This document shows positions 11,931-23,702 of a stretch of 64,000 nt of DNA, piece by piece. The notes beneath the pieces are model-generated. The model was not told where the DNA came from, did no database searches, and saw only the letters and a program-made list of their open reading frames with translations. The translations under genes and the position numbers were made by a program. The first letter of the stretch is position 1; each line of letters starts with the position of its first letter. This DNA is from Nymphaea colorata. Its lineage: Eukaryota > Streptophyta > Magnoliopsida > Nymphaeales > Nymphaeaceae. The stretch covers positions 1 to 64,000 of the forward strand of contig NW_022204508.1 in the NCBI RefSeq assembly GCF_008831285.2, read 5' to 3'.

Positions 11931-13264
11931 AAGAAAGGTTATTGGAACATAGACAAATTGATTTTCTACTTCAAAGATGATGTATTTGGAATTGTTACCA
12001 TAACTGACGATGCCATTGTCAATTGCTTTTACAAGGTGAAGAGTACAAAAGGTAAAGTTTAACCTTCGGATTCTTGTACTCATCAAATTGTGGCTACAAG
12101 ACGGCATTGCAATTTCTACTGATGCATTACTCCCATGGTAACACTATTATTTGATGCATTCCTCCCATGGTAAAACTATTGTTTTTTTTTTCTGTAGTGT
12201 TAATCAGGTTTTCCATTGAAAAGAAAACAAGGAAAAGAATAAAACTGAACCATTAAGCCACCACGTTAGACATTTCAGAACTGAAAATAAACATAAAAGA
12301 TCAAATCTTGAGCCGCTGAATGTTGGAACGGTAAACAAACTGAAAGATTTGTTGACAAGACAAAGGACCTCTCTCTCTCTCCGAAGCAGTAATTAAAGTA
12401 TAAGCTCTATTCCCTGACGAAAACTACAAGTTTAGTGAAGAACAAGAGCACAAATTGAATTTAAAAGAAGGAAACATGTACAAATGAAAGCAAAATAAAT
12501 TTAAAGTTTTCAATTAGTTATCATCTTCACCTGCTCCAAATGAACTATCCGTTCATTTAAATAGAGCATCCTAACTAATTGTATCTTGGATCCGTTATAA
12601 GATCCGATGACAGAGGGTGGCGCCCCCATGAGCCACCATCCCAAGTCCACAGACGCTTTCTTTTAAATGCCAATTGTAATTGGGTTGATACTGCACCTGT
12701 TATCTAATCTCATTATCCTTTGTTGTGATAACCTACTGTCAATCAACATGTTTATTCATGTTTTCCTCTTTATCAATGACAGACTAGTAGTCCCAACCTG
12801 GTGTGTCAAATAGCGCATGTTGAGCAAACACGGGCCTTGTAGACCAGCCGGGATCAAACTCAAGACCTTCAAATTAAAGCAGGTCAAGAGTTCATTACTC
12901 AAGGTGTGTATCTTGGCACAAAATGCAAAACATCTCGCTGACCTTAGCCTGATAGATTGGAAATTAAGGTGACATGGAAGATTAGGGTTGGGGGATTTTT
13001 TTCAGATTTATTTAGCCGTAATTATGGATCTCGCCTAGGGCACATGGGCTCACCACATTCCAAACTAAGTGGTAGGCAGCTAAACTTCTGATGCCCACTC
13101 ATGAGTTTATTTTTTATTTTTTATAAAATTAGCAACAAGAAATTAAATAAATGTAATTTCACTGTCGAGTACTACACACTTTAGAATGTCCTTTCAAAAT
13201 ATGATTATGAATAACTACATTTCTGAAGGGTCATCAGCCACCCGAGGTAACTGCAATATTCCCA

Positions 13265-13302
<38 letters not shown>

Positions 13303-13401
13303 CTTTGGGCACAGATTTGAAAAAAAAAGATGGCCATGATAGGACAAAGGGCAAGATGGCCAGAAGATTTCACCTCCTCTTTCTCTCTCCCTCTATCTCG
13401 A

Positions 13402-13446
<45 letters not shown>

Positions 13447-13892
13447 TTATAACATACGTTTTTTTTTTTCTAAATTCAAAGGAAGTAGACTTGTAGGATG
13501 TGACAATAAAACATGTGAATTTATGTTTTAAAACAAACTTCTTAACTTAAATTAAATCAATGGTTCTATGTAGACACGAAATTGCGATCGTACAACTACA
13601 TCTTGGAGAACCAAATCCATGGAGCACTCTACTGTTATGGCTGTTCCTACAGCCCAATTGAATAACCCAGTTTTCAGCTGAGTTTTTTAAATATAAAACT
13701 TCTTCAAACTCGAATGCTACAAATTTATAGGTACGAAAATAAAGAGAGACTGGGTACATGAGAATTTAAAATTAGCAGTTTTCATTGTTCTGAATTTATC
13801 AGAATATGAGGGTCATGAAATTCAATCCATGTCCAATAATTGTTTTCAGACAGCAGTTTTAGTATATTACCAGAAAGCAAAGGAATCCTGCG

Positions 13893-14500
13893 GTGGTTTC
13901 AAAGGAAATAAAGATTTTGATCACTAGTAGAAAGGTAGAAGCCTCCCAAGGGATTGGTGCTAAAATGCATAAAATACCAGAAATGATTTCCGAAGAAAGC
14001 TGGAGCTTGTTTCTGGATGTGGCATCAAAAGAAGAAAATGAATTGGTGAGTCACAATTTGAAAGTTACAGGGGAGAGGATAGTGGACAACTGTGGTGGTT
14101 TGCCACCTGTGGTCCAGACGGTAGGGTCCTTAATGCGTACAAAAAAAATGACAAAAGCTGTTTGGGAAAGCATTGATAAGTGTAAGATCTAGGAATCGAA
14201 GATGCCTGCCTCATGATCATCGTCTGAAATATGCAGTAGGCTGGTAGCATTCTTCTTGGTCTCATCCTGAGCTACGATGACTTGCCACATTATTTGAAGA
14301 ATTGTTTTGTATATTGCTGCATTTATAGAAAGGATTAAGTGACAGGAAGGCCTGAGTTGGTCATGCAATGGGTGGGACATGGATTGCTTGACCAAAAGAA
14401 AGGAGTTGTGGAAGTGACAGCGGACCAATGGATTGATGATTGGATAAATCAGTGCATGATTGAAGAAACTGAAGAAGGGGAACTAGAAAAACAGTAAAAG
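13893..14500 (+). pseudogene. NLR A: NB-ARC/ARC2 fragment
   Basis: The frame beginning about 13905 encodes KILITSRK (RNBS-B type), ESWSLFLDVAS (RNBS-C type) and NCGGLPPVV (GLPL motif, with PL changed to PP), then RTKKMTKAVWE. After a frame change the homology resumes at about 14252 with LILSYDDLPHYLK and CFVYCCIY (RNBS-D type), then an in-frame stop near 14337 and more ARC2-like sequence to about 14492. The P-loop, kinase-2, CC and MHD-region sequence are missing. Only a separate LRR tail at 16131-16453 remains downstream. It is clearly non-functional. Confidence 0.88.
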
Positions 14501-14519
14501 AACAATTGCCGAAGGAGAA

Positions 14520-15720
14520 GCATGGTATAATTGCGAGAGAAATGAAAAACTGTTTTACTGGTTACACTTGTGACTAGTCTCTTGCATTCATACAGATAGC
14601 AGTACAGGAATAGTTACACAGTTACGATAACTAATGTACATGAAGCACTAACACAATTACATTCACTGATAGGAGAGAATATGCAAAAGAACAGAATTCT
14701 AAGTTGGATGTTAAGTTCTGGACCATCCTCAGTACCTTCCTTAACACACCCCCACAATCTGTGCGTTGGTTCTCTTACACATAGAGTGTCTCGGCACTTT
14801 ACAAAAGATAAAATACTTGATGGCTTTGTAAGCCAATCAGCTTGGTGTTCTTAGGATCGAATGAACTGTATTTGGATGTCACCTCCACTGACAGTTTCTT
14901 ACAAAATGAAAACTGATCTTTATATGTTTTGTCCTGGATTGCAGCACTGAGTGCTCCTTTGTTGTCGCACCAAAAATTTGGAGCCTGTTGCAATGAGAAA
15001 CCAAGTTCCTTAATCAATGATTGCAGCCACAGTAATTCAACTATTCCTTCGACCCGTGCCCTGTACTCTGTTTCTGTGCTAGAAAGAGCTACAGATTTTT
15101 GTTTGCATGATGGCCATGACACCATATTTTCTCCAAGGAAAACAATGCAACCTGAATTTGACTTTCAATCTGAAAAAAGAAGAAAGGAGAAAAAGATGAC
15201 TCAAAAATTAACATGGTTTGGAAAAATCCTACTCCATGACTCAGTCATCAATTCTTTGATGATATGGTTCCCTTACTCAATAAGATTTTATACATAGTTT
15301 GGATGAATTCAAATTTGAATTCAGTCAACCGTTTTCAATCGGATTACAGCCTCTCGCCTTGATTCTCTCCTTTTGTTCAACGTCATCCTTAAATCTCTCA
15401 TTTTTATCAAGATCCATTTTTCTCTCGTGCCCGATTTGTATCCCTGCAATATTGGTGGCACCTGATTTTATGGAAGATGAGCTGCTATGTTACCATGATC
15501 TGAGATGTCGGCACAGGCTGGTGGTGCGTTATCTTCTTGCCTGATTCGTTCCCCTTTAATATTGCTGATTTCTGATTTGGTGACGTTAAGATTGTTGATT
15601 ACTGATTTGGGGACGTTACCATGAGCTGGTGCATTAGATGTGTTATCACTATCATGCGCACAACCTGCCCAGTCGGCATCAGTGAAGGCATGTAAAACTT
15701 ATTTTTATTGATGTTACCAA
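14520..15720 (-). mobile_element. Ty1/copia 3-prime remnant (RNase H and probable LTR edge)
   Basis: On the minus strand, 15690-15600 reads FTDADWAGC and 15125-14800 reads MVSWPSCKQ, then SSTETEYRA and DNKGA. These are the diagnostic RNase H blocks of copia polyproteins; DADWAG and STETEYRA are known family motifs. The two blocks are separated by unrelated sequence, so the domain is broken. A purine-rich tract (ttgtgggggtg on the minus strand, about 14749-14759) sits just before TGTTAAGG, the expected polypurine tract and LTR start, near 14746. The other LTR edge was not found. The remnant lies inside NLR A. Confidence 0.8.
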
Positions 15721-16130
15721 TATCAAGATGGCAGAACTCATCAGAGCTGCATGGGCTGTTTGCAGCAGATTTTTAGAAGGTTTTGAGTACAGGGTGAAGG
15801 CGGAAAAAGGGAACTCTATGGTCGATTTTTGTGTGTTCATAATGCCCATCTAAAGGAGAGGGGAAATTTATCTTGTGAAGACCAACAGCTGCTCATAGTT
15901 GGTTCTCTCTTTTTGCTCATCTGGAGGGTTTAGTCAACCCTTTGTTTTTCTGATTGTGAAAATTAGCATTTATATAAAGCTAACCTTTCCCTGTATAGGT
16001 CATCTTGTTTGAATGAAGGTGAGGGGCCTAACCCGCATAAAGCTGTTACAGCGAATGGATATGTTTTTACTTGTCATAATTCAAGAATATGCATGTTGAA
16101 TCCATTTTCAAGCTGATATAAATCCAATCC

Positions 16131-16453
16131 ATTTCCAGTGGGTGTGGTGTCTCTCCCAACTAGAGGAATTGCTACTGGAAGGTTTCACCGGGGACATCAC
16201 CTTGGGAGGCTACTGGAAATGCCCCCCGAAACTAAGATACCTATGCCTTTCTGACATCCCCAATCTCAAGTCCTTGGCAGACATCAATAACATTACTCTC
16301 CGACAAAATGATGCAGTAGCTACAACATGTCCCACGGATGCAAAGAAACAGATCGCCTGCCTCTTCAAGCTTGAATTGTTGACAATTGACAGCTGTTCTG
16401 CACTTGATCTGCGGCAGGAGTTAATGGACCATCTTGACTTCATCTGTTCCTGA
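16131..16453 (+). pseudogene. NLR A: C-terminal LRR tail
   Basis: The frame reads WCLSQLEELLLEGF, then LGGYWKCPPKLRYLCL and LPNLKS-type repeats (DIPNLKSLADINNIT), ending ALDLRQELMDHL before TGA 16451-16453. It aligns with the end of NLR E (26395-26709) and with the tails at 34290-35225. The central LRRs between this tail and the NB-ARC piece at 13893-14500 are absent. It starts just after a ttccag acceptor-like sequence, probably by chance. Confidence 0.85.
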
Positions 16454-16594
16454 CATGCGATCTGTTTTCTCGTGTGAAGGCTGTCGACATGGATGAACAT
16501 AGCAGAGGATTATATTGTGAAACATGCAAAACAAGAAGGAGATGGTTTTCATCAGCTTAGATTCACGTTCGGTGTGAATCTAGCGAAAGAGGGA

Positions 16595-16686
16595 GCATGA
16601 TTTCGGCATTTGCTGTTGGTGGTGTCTGTATAAATTTTTCGCATGATTTCGGCATCTGCTGTTGGTCGTGTCTGTATAAATTTTTC
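16595..16686. repeat. 46-bp tandem duplication
   Basis: There are two adjacent 46-bp units, 16595-16640 and 16641-16686, each starting gcatgatttcggcat and ending tataaatttttc, with two or three mismatches. Confidence 0.88.
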
Positions 16687-16819
16687 ATATTCTATAATGT
16701 TCCCCTAACAGCCAAGGTGTTTACCTTGCTTGAACCCCAGTAGGCAGGAATGCTATAACCACAGCTCCCTGAAGAGCAGTGCAGTTGGCCATGACACCAT
16801 ATTTTCTCCAAGGAAAATA

Positions 16820-18256
16820 TGGATGAAACCAAAGCGGATTGAGCCGATGGATGAAAGCAGCTATGCTCTTCTGCCGTTCTTTCCAATCCCAATGTATAAA
16901 AACAAATTCAAAATTAGCATACAAATTCAAGAGATCACGATGCATAAAAGCTTCATGAGTAAAAAAAAACCATAATTTTACTTCTTAAAAATATGTTTAA
17001 AAATGTGACCTTTTTAAACAACAAAAATTTGGTTGAACACGCCTATGAGCTGATTGTTCGCACCCCACTTATCATGGCGTGGGTTGGGAAGTTTGCAAGT
17101 GAAGCAGGAAAAATTATGTTTTTCTTGAAAATAGATTTTAAGTGAAAGGGAACCTCCCTTGCCACCATTAATGGGGGTAATCGATACGAGATCTGAATTT
17201 TCTCAAGCTTGACAAGTTGTTTGTTTTTCTGCACCATGTGTGAGGATTGGAATTCAGATTTTTAAAGTTCATTTCAAGCAAAGACTTGGATTTGATTGAA
17301 AATATTTCTGTACTTTAAAATTTTGAAGATTGGGAGTTCATCCTTGAAAAGTAATTTTTTAATTAATCATTGATTTTTAGCAATTGAGCCTTGAGTTGAT
17401 CCCAAAAATTGCAATTTAGAAATGGAAATTGAGAATCAGAATATTGGATTTTGAATCAAATTGGGGATTGGGTAAATTTGAAGCTTTGTTCTTGAAACTA
17501 GGATCTTGGAATTGAAAATTGAAAGTTTGACATAGACTTTAGAATTATAAAGACAGTTTGGAATTTTAGGGTTTGAAATGTGACTTGAAAATTCTTGGAA
17601 GCCTTGGACCCAGAATTCTGTTTAGAAGCGAAAATTGAATTTGGAAAAATTGGATTGAATAGTTCAAGTCTAGCTGAAATTTTTGAGAATTGGATCTTTG
17701 AGATTGAAATTTTGGGTTCAGAATGGTTGGAACTCGACCAATTCAGAATTTTTGAAAACATCTTTGGTTTTAAGGTTTTGATATTTGGATCTAGTTTTGG
17801 AATTTTGAGAGATTTGATTTGATTAGGTTGGTTTTGATCTTGAAATGAGATTAGAAAATTGGAAATTGAGAGAACAAGTCTAGTCTTAGGAGAATTTTTC
17901 TGATTGGAAAAATTGGAATTTCGATTTTTTTTTTGAATTTTATTCAAGGTTATGAAAATTTGTTTGAGTAGATTTTTGGATTTGAAAATCGGTTTGATTT
18001 TGAGAAATATCCAATGGAATCATTTTGAAAGTTCAGGTTTTATGTCCATGTTGAAAATTTTGTCCTTCTGCGTCAAAATAAGTAAGGTGGTCAAGTTTTT
18101 GTCATAATATGACTTAATCATGGTAGCATCTTTTCTCTAAAAAGAGGTTGAGTGATATTTCTTTTTGTCATGAGATGAAGATGAGAAGAAAATGAAGAAA
18201 AAAAAACAATGCTATATTCAATAAAAGAGAAAACATGATTCAATCATGAAATGAAA
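16820..18256. repeat. 1437-bp duplicated segment, copy 2
   Basis: This is a direct copy of 7482-8918. The left junction lies two bases after a 32-bp copia RNase H snippet (16786-16817) that is identical to 15111-15142. The right junction falls after gaaatgaaa, where the sequence changes to unrelated intergenic DNA. No target duplication or transposon terminus is visible at the ends. Confidence 0.92.
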
Positions 18257-20083
18257 CCCTGAAAAGGATGTGCCAACTGCACCCGTTTCAGATCTGCATC
18301 TTTCTGTTTAGTTGCAGTTCCTTTCTCTTCTTCAGATAAATCTTTTTTCTTTTCATGTATTTGCAGTAAGAAAGATACCCAAGTTAAAAAAGAGAGAATG
18401 TAAAAGGAGGGAAGATTTACGTTGGGTGAAAAAGGTGATTATTTACTTTGTTTATAACTGTAAAAGAATTTTTAATGTTCCTGCCTGAGGTATGCACACA
18501 AACTGAGTGACCATTTATTCCAATTTTTCAGGTAGAATTGGGCATGTGGCACATGGGAAATTAACTGTTGTTAAACTGATATCTGGTGTGCAGTGATGTG
18601 AGTCCTTTAAGAGGTAAAAATTTGTCTGTCCCCTTATTCAGGATGCCCAAATTTGAGTATCAATCAAGAACTGTATGTTGTAACTTTGATTAGGTGTACT
18701 GCTCTTGGTCAAGAAAATTATTGCTAATGGATGGACAGCCATTTGACCACAATGCTAGTTACTATTTCTCATATTTTATGACAGTTTGATTATATATATA
18801 TAAATATATATATATATCTGTGTCTGTGTGTAATAAAGTGGCACAACATGTGTTCAATTGTTAGAATATAAGTTGTTAACACAATGGGAATGCGGTTCAA
18901 TCACATGAACTGATTCAACCAACTAACGGTAATGTGTATTAAGGTTTGTTACTGCTAAAGAAATGTTTACTCTAGACTCTCAAGCAAGAGAGCAATTTCA
19001 CCTTCAAAAAAATTGTGGAACCAGCTACTGAACGTAGGAATGAAGATGATGCACATCAGACTTCACGGGATGCTGACTTCTATATTCTTTGTCCCAAGCT
19101 TACAACATGCAGATCATGAACGCATTGAAGATCATGAAGATAAAGACATCATGTAAGGGAAATTAAAAAAAGTGGGCAGTCACGTTGATAACCAACTATT
19201 TACACATGTTCAATGGGTAGACTCTTGGTGATGTAAGTTTTAATCCAAGGTTTGGCGGTGTTGAAACAGACATGTTGGATGTGAGATCTTGGCCTTGAAT
19301 TTTCCATTTATATGAGATATGATGCCTGTGGCTGATGTTGCAGAACTTGTTTGGCTAGCTGGCATTGTGGGCTCAAAATGTCTGGAGTTGAAGAACTTCA
19401 AAATTAATGTGGGGAAATGAGATGAAGGAATTTGTTGTTTCAGCTAGACATAGAAAGTGAAAATTTACCATCTATTATTGACTTGGGATTTAAACCTTGC
19501 TGTGCCATTAACGTTGACTATAAAACAAGTTTAAGATGCATAGAGAGGAGAAAAAAATTGAGGGGTGTCATGTCAACATGAAAAGTGTTTGACAAAGAGT
19601 AACATGGCAGCCATATGCAAAAGCGTGCAGGGTCCATGTCATCCAGCCAGAACTTCTTGGTGGTTGGGGCCCCTGAGGCAATATCTCTTTGGTGAAGTAA
19701 TCTCATTCCTCATGGGTGGACTCCTTTTTTGTCACTCAACTGTCCTGTTTTTTACTCTCGCTCTGTCTCTCTCTCTCTCTCTTTCTCTCACACACACATA
19801 CACAGATGCATGCATGCATGCATGCATATTGACACATACAGAGTAAAGCATAAAAAACAGGAACTAGGAAATGTCAGATGGAAGATTGAAGTTTGAAGAA
19901 ATAGATAGAAAGTACTGCAGTTGCTGCTTCACGGCATGCATTTGTTGTTAAGCTGAGCAAACTTTCTCCATAGATTGCATACACAAACAAAAAATGGAAA
20001 TTAGGCAATGTTCCAGCAATAAAAGGAGGCTATGTCACTAAATCAGTTGAAGTTACCATATGTAATGAACACACAGACACACG

Positions 20084-20117
<34 letters not shown>

Positions 20118-20139
20118 AGTGTTAAAGGGGCTTCCTCAG
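18257..20139. other. Intergenic, no gene recognised
   Basis: The stretch is AT-rich and contains a short open stretch at about 18985-19120 (FKKIVEPATERRNED, then DADFYILCP) that might be an exon relic but is not recognised. Microsatellites lie at 18792-18820 (TA), 19760-19830 (CT, then CA, then gcat repeats) and 20070-20117 (CA, then GA). Nothing else is supported. Confidence 0.6.
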
Positions 20140-20870
20140 TGAATGAGTAATGCAATCTTTTGGTGTTTTAAGCCAGTTCAAGCACCTTGCAGCCATTCTT
20201 TTGGGTCTATCATAAATAAAATTATTCTCTTATCACTGTCTTTTTGACTGCTGGATGCTTTGGATTAAATTGATTTCATAACTGTCCTTTTTTTTGCTTT
20301 AGTTTGTACGAATACCCTTTGTCTATGGTAAAGAAAATGATGTTCTCGTCACTTTGTCTCTTTTATTGGTTGATATTATGGATTAGATTCATATCACAAC
20401 TGCCCTTTTTTGCTTTAGTTTATACAAATACCCTTGGCCTATCCTAATGAAAATGATGCTGAGAAAGAAGGGTTAAAGGGGCTTCTTCCTCAATGAATGA
20501 GCAATGCAATCTTTTAGTGCTTAAAGCCAGTTCAAGCATCTTGCAGCCATTCTTTTGGGTCTGTCGTAAATAAAATTATTCTCTTATCACCGTCTTTTTG
20601 ACTGCTGGATGCTTTGGATTAAATTCATTTCATAACTGTCTTTTTTTTGCTCTAGTTTGTACGAATACCCTTTGTCTATGGTAAACAAAATGATGTTCTC
20701 GTCACTGTGTCTATTACAGGTGGATATTATGGATTAAATTCATATCATAACTGCCTTTTTTTTTGCTTTAGTTTATACGAATAGCCTTGGTCTATCCTAA
20801 TTAAAATGATGCTCTTGCCACCTCTTAGATTGAGCCTGTTGATTCCTTCCTTGAAGAGTTGGCTACCAAA
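20140..20870. repeat. Satellite-like repeat block 1
   Basis: This is a repeated module with the phrases 'cagccattcttttgggtct', 'aaattattctcttatcac', 'gactgctggatgctt' and 'tttgctttagttt', then 'aataccctt' and a second half with 'ggatattatggatta'. It occurs near 20150 and again near 20490. Within a module the ~115-bp halves are themselves related (ggattaaattcat...ttgctttagttt...taccctt). Another copy is at 21690-22200, and inverted relatives are at about 45110-45410. Confidence 0.8.
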
Positions 20871-21689
20871 GAGCCATGATGTCTAGTTTCCTTAAAAAAA
20901 GAAAAAGGTAGAAGGGCAACCATGTGCATGGTGTCCTTTTTTCGTTTTCTTTTCTCCTTTCTTCAATGGACAGGTAGATTTGATTCTCCATTTTCAAATG
21001 GGTTGGCCCTCCATGATGAACAGATTGTTATTTTTAGAGTGAGTGGGAGTTTTTGAGTGCACCCATCAACATCATTGAATCAAAATCATTTCGGCTATAA
21101 AGCTAAAATGCCCCATTGTACTACCTCTGCCACTTAAATGTTCTAAGTGTCTTCCACTCAAGGACTGCCTAGCTCATTGATGCCCACTTCGTGCATGTTG
21201 ACAGGTTGGAGCATGGTAGGCTTTGAACTAGCAATTTCAAAAGTTCTGACTTCCTGTTTGTGATTCAGCAATTCCAAAGCTTGGTGATTCGATAAAAGGT
21301 CAAATTTAAATCAGTTATCCAAGCACTTAAATCGATCAGATATATAAAAAAAAATCAAATTTAAATTTGCATTTGCACTTACCGTCTGAACCCGTTGCAC
21401 CCACTAAGCATATGTGTCTGCATTTTACCACATTCCAACTTAGCTTATAACAAATATTCAATCTAATTGAGATTCCTATATTCAATTCAAGTAAATATCT
21501 TATAAATAATATCCATATTTTTTGAATTAAAGATAGTAATATATATATATATATATATGTGTATATATATATCATAATGTGGTTCTGATCTTAGTTGTGT
21601 ATTCACCAACGATGTGTTCCTTCAGCGTATGCCCAATCTTGCCCGATTCTGGAATTGGCCACTTTCTATGGGCGAAAGAGTAGCCTGTA

Positions 21690-22200
21690 GGGGATAAGCA
21701 TCAAATCTTTTACTGGTGGATATTATGGATTAAATTCAAATCCCAACTGCTTTTTTTTTTCTTTAGTTTATGGGAAGGGTTAAAGGGGCTTCTTCCTCAA
21801 TGAACGAGCAATACAATCTCTTAGTGCTTAATGCCAGTTCAAGCACCTTGCAGCCATTCTTTTGGGTCTATCGTAAATAAAATTATTCTCTTATCACTAT
21901 CTTTTTGACTGCTGGATGCTTCGGATTAAATTCATTTCATGACTGTCTTTTTTTGCTTTAGTTTTTGCAAACACCCTTTGTCTATCGTAAAGAAAATGAT
22001 GTTCTCGTCACTTTATCTCTTTTACTGGTGGATATTATGGATTAAATTCATATGACAACTGCCTTTTTTTTCTTTAGTTTATACAAATACCCTTGGCCTA
22101 TCATAATGAAAATGATGCTCTTGTCACCGTGTTTTCTTAACTGATTGGTGGTTTGGATTAAATTCATTTCACAACTGTGTTTTTTGCTTTAGTTTATATG
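21690..22200. repeat. Satellite-like repeat block 2
   Basis: This is the same module as 20140-20870, here leading directly into the NLR upstream module. The segment between (20870-21690) is unique AT-rich sequence with a (TA) tract at about 21538-21572. Confidence 0.8.
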
Positions 22201-23575
22201 AATATCCTTAAACGGCCGAAGCCCCTTTCTTTTTTCTTCAAACCCAGTCCTCGGTGGAGAGCAGTACACATGTCAACTAAAGTGTCACACGTCTATCTTT
22301 TGCAGTCTCTAGCAGTAGTACTCATAATAAATGAACTAACAGTGAACATTCATTGGTTCGACCGACTACGCTACACCTCTTGGGGCTTTCTCCATACGTG
22401 AGGACATAATGAATTGCAAATGGTCAATTTTGTATAGGATTATTACAAACAGACATCAAATGCAATTTAGCTATTCTACTTTGTGGAATCAAATTTAGAT
22501 TGATCTAGTTAGATTCTGTTGTAAGAAGAAGAAAAGGAGAAGAAATATTCTAGTTATAAACTACATATTAGACGAATAAGAGACCATATGGACTCACTGA
22601 TCTCTTAACAACTTGATTTACATTCTCATTTGGGAGATTCAATAATACCCATCATGTACATTATATTCTAATTTCTCTTATAACACTGACATATTTTTTA
22701 AATTAATGGTATTTGATTTTTTTAACATTTTAAAGTTGAGAAAAATAATTAATGCTGAGACAACATTAAAAATTTAAAACAAATAATTTCTTAAGAAAAT
22801 GAATGACCGTCTGAAAAAAAACCAAAGGGGCAAATATCAATTTGTTCTTGATAACTCGATTGGGATTTTAAGAGGAAAAGAAAATATGAGGCATCTAAAG
22901 ATTGTAGGCTGAACCACATGCAAGTGGACAAAGGTATGACAAAAATGAAAAGAAAAAAAATTGACTTTGTCTTCATTTTCAAATTCTATTCGCTTACATA
23001 CCTCTCCATGAATGCACTTAGCCTATAATGTTTATTTTTCTGATGGAAGAACGATTTTTTATTTTTGGAGTTATTGTAGGATTTTGCTTCTTGCATCACT
23101 TGCTTTAAACCGTCAACTGCAGCCTTTTGGAGAAATCAAGAAAGCCCACTTGAAAGGAAATAGCTGAAAAGACTAGTAACAACACCTAGCCCTCGCTATC
23201 TAATTGGTCTGAGCCAACTTGTGGCTAGTGCCACTTGATCATTCACTCTTGCTATTGTTAGGGAGACCTTTCACATCCCCCCACCCAGAGTGGGTGACGT
23301 GCAAGTTGCAACAGCACCACCACTTCTGCAAGGATGATGGCACGAACAAGTTGTACTTCTAGTCAATGGTCAGATCACAAAACTAGGATGGGCTAAATAA
23401 AATTTTGGATTTCGAAAAAGAAATCATGCATCCAAGCTTTTTACATAATACAATGAAAAATCAGACAAACGTGAGGAAGAGGAAGTGTTGGTGATGTAGA
23501 ACTTTGTGGTTCAGGAATCATGGACCTTGCCAGCCTGTAGAGCACTTCCTTCGTCTTCCTTCTCCTTCCATTTTC
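22080..23575 (+). repeat. NLR upstream module, copy next to NLR E
   Basis: This promoter-side region of NLR E recurs inverted at about 43775-45190 and, in its distal half, directly at 27600-28525. Exact anchors include the 'ggcacgaacaagttgtactt' block at about 23338 (inverted near 44028), the 'gctagtgccacttgatca' block at 23223 (inverted near 44220) and 'attaatgctgagaca' at 22751 (27694; inverted at about 44505). The module has no coding frame. It probably holds the NLR promoter, but no TATA box is certain. Confidence 0.8.
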
Positions 23576-23702
23576 AGATTTAAGCAATGGCAGACCTAAA
23601 TTCGTTTGGCATTCCTTCATCTTCCTCTTCTTCCATTTTCAGATTTCTAGTTCTCTTCCTCTGCTAGGTCTTTCTTCCACCAAGAAAAAAACAAAGGAGG
23701 AG

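Larger units (their letters stand above)
8786..13713. repeat. Right arm of the large inverted repeat
   Basis: This is the reverse complement of 1-4892. It ends at 13711-13713 (cga), opposite the first bases of the window, so the pairing may continue outside. Its TA microsatellites (13268-13298 and about 13404-13444) are longer than those of the left arm. It holds mirrored copies of the left-arm features: LRR fragment 11785-11930 (+), MITE 11314-11479, and a CACTA-like end reading leftwards from 12199. Confidence 0.93.

Noticed and set aside
1-13713. Inverted repeat as a plain assembly artefact
   Set aside because: The arms differ by SNPs, indels and microsatellite length throughout, which a mirrored contig would not show. 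It still needs long-read proof.
20070-20117. CA/GA tract as a regulatory element
   Set aside because: It is a simple microsatellite with no gene nearby.
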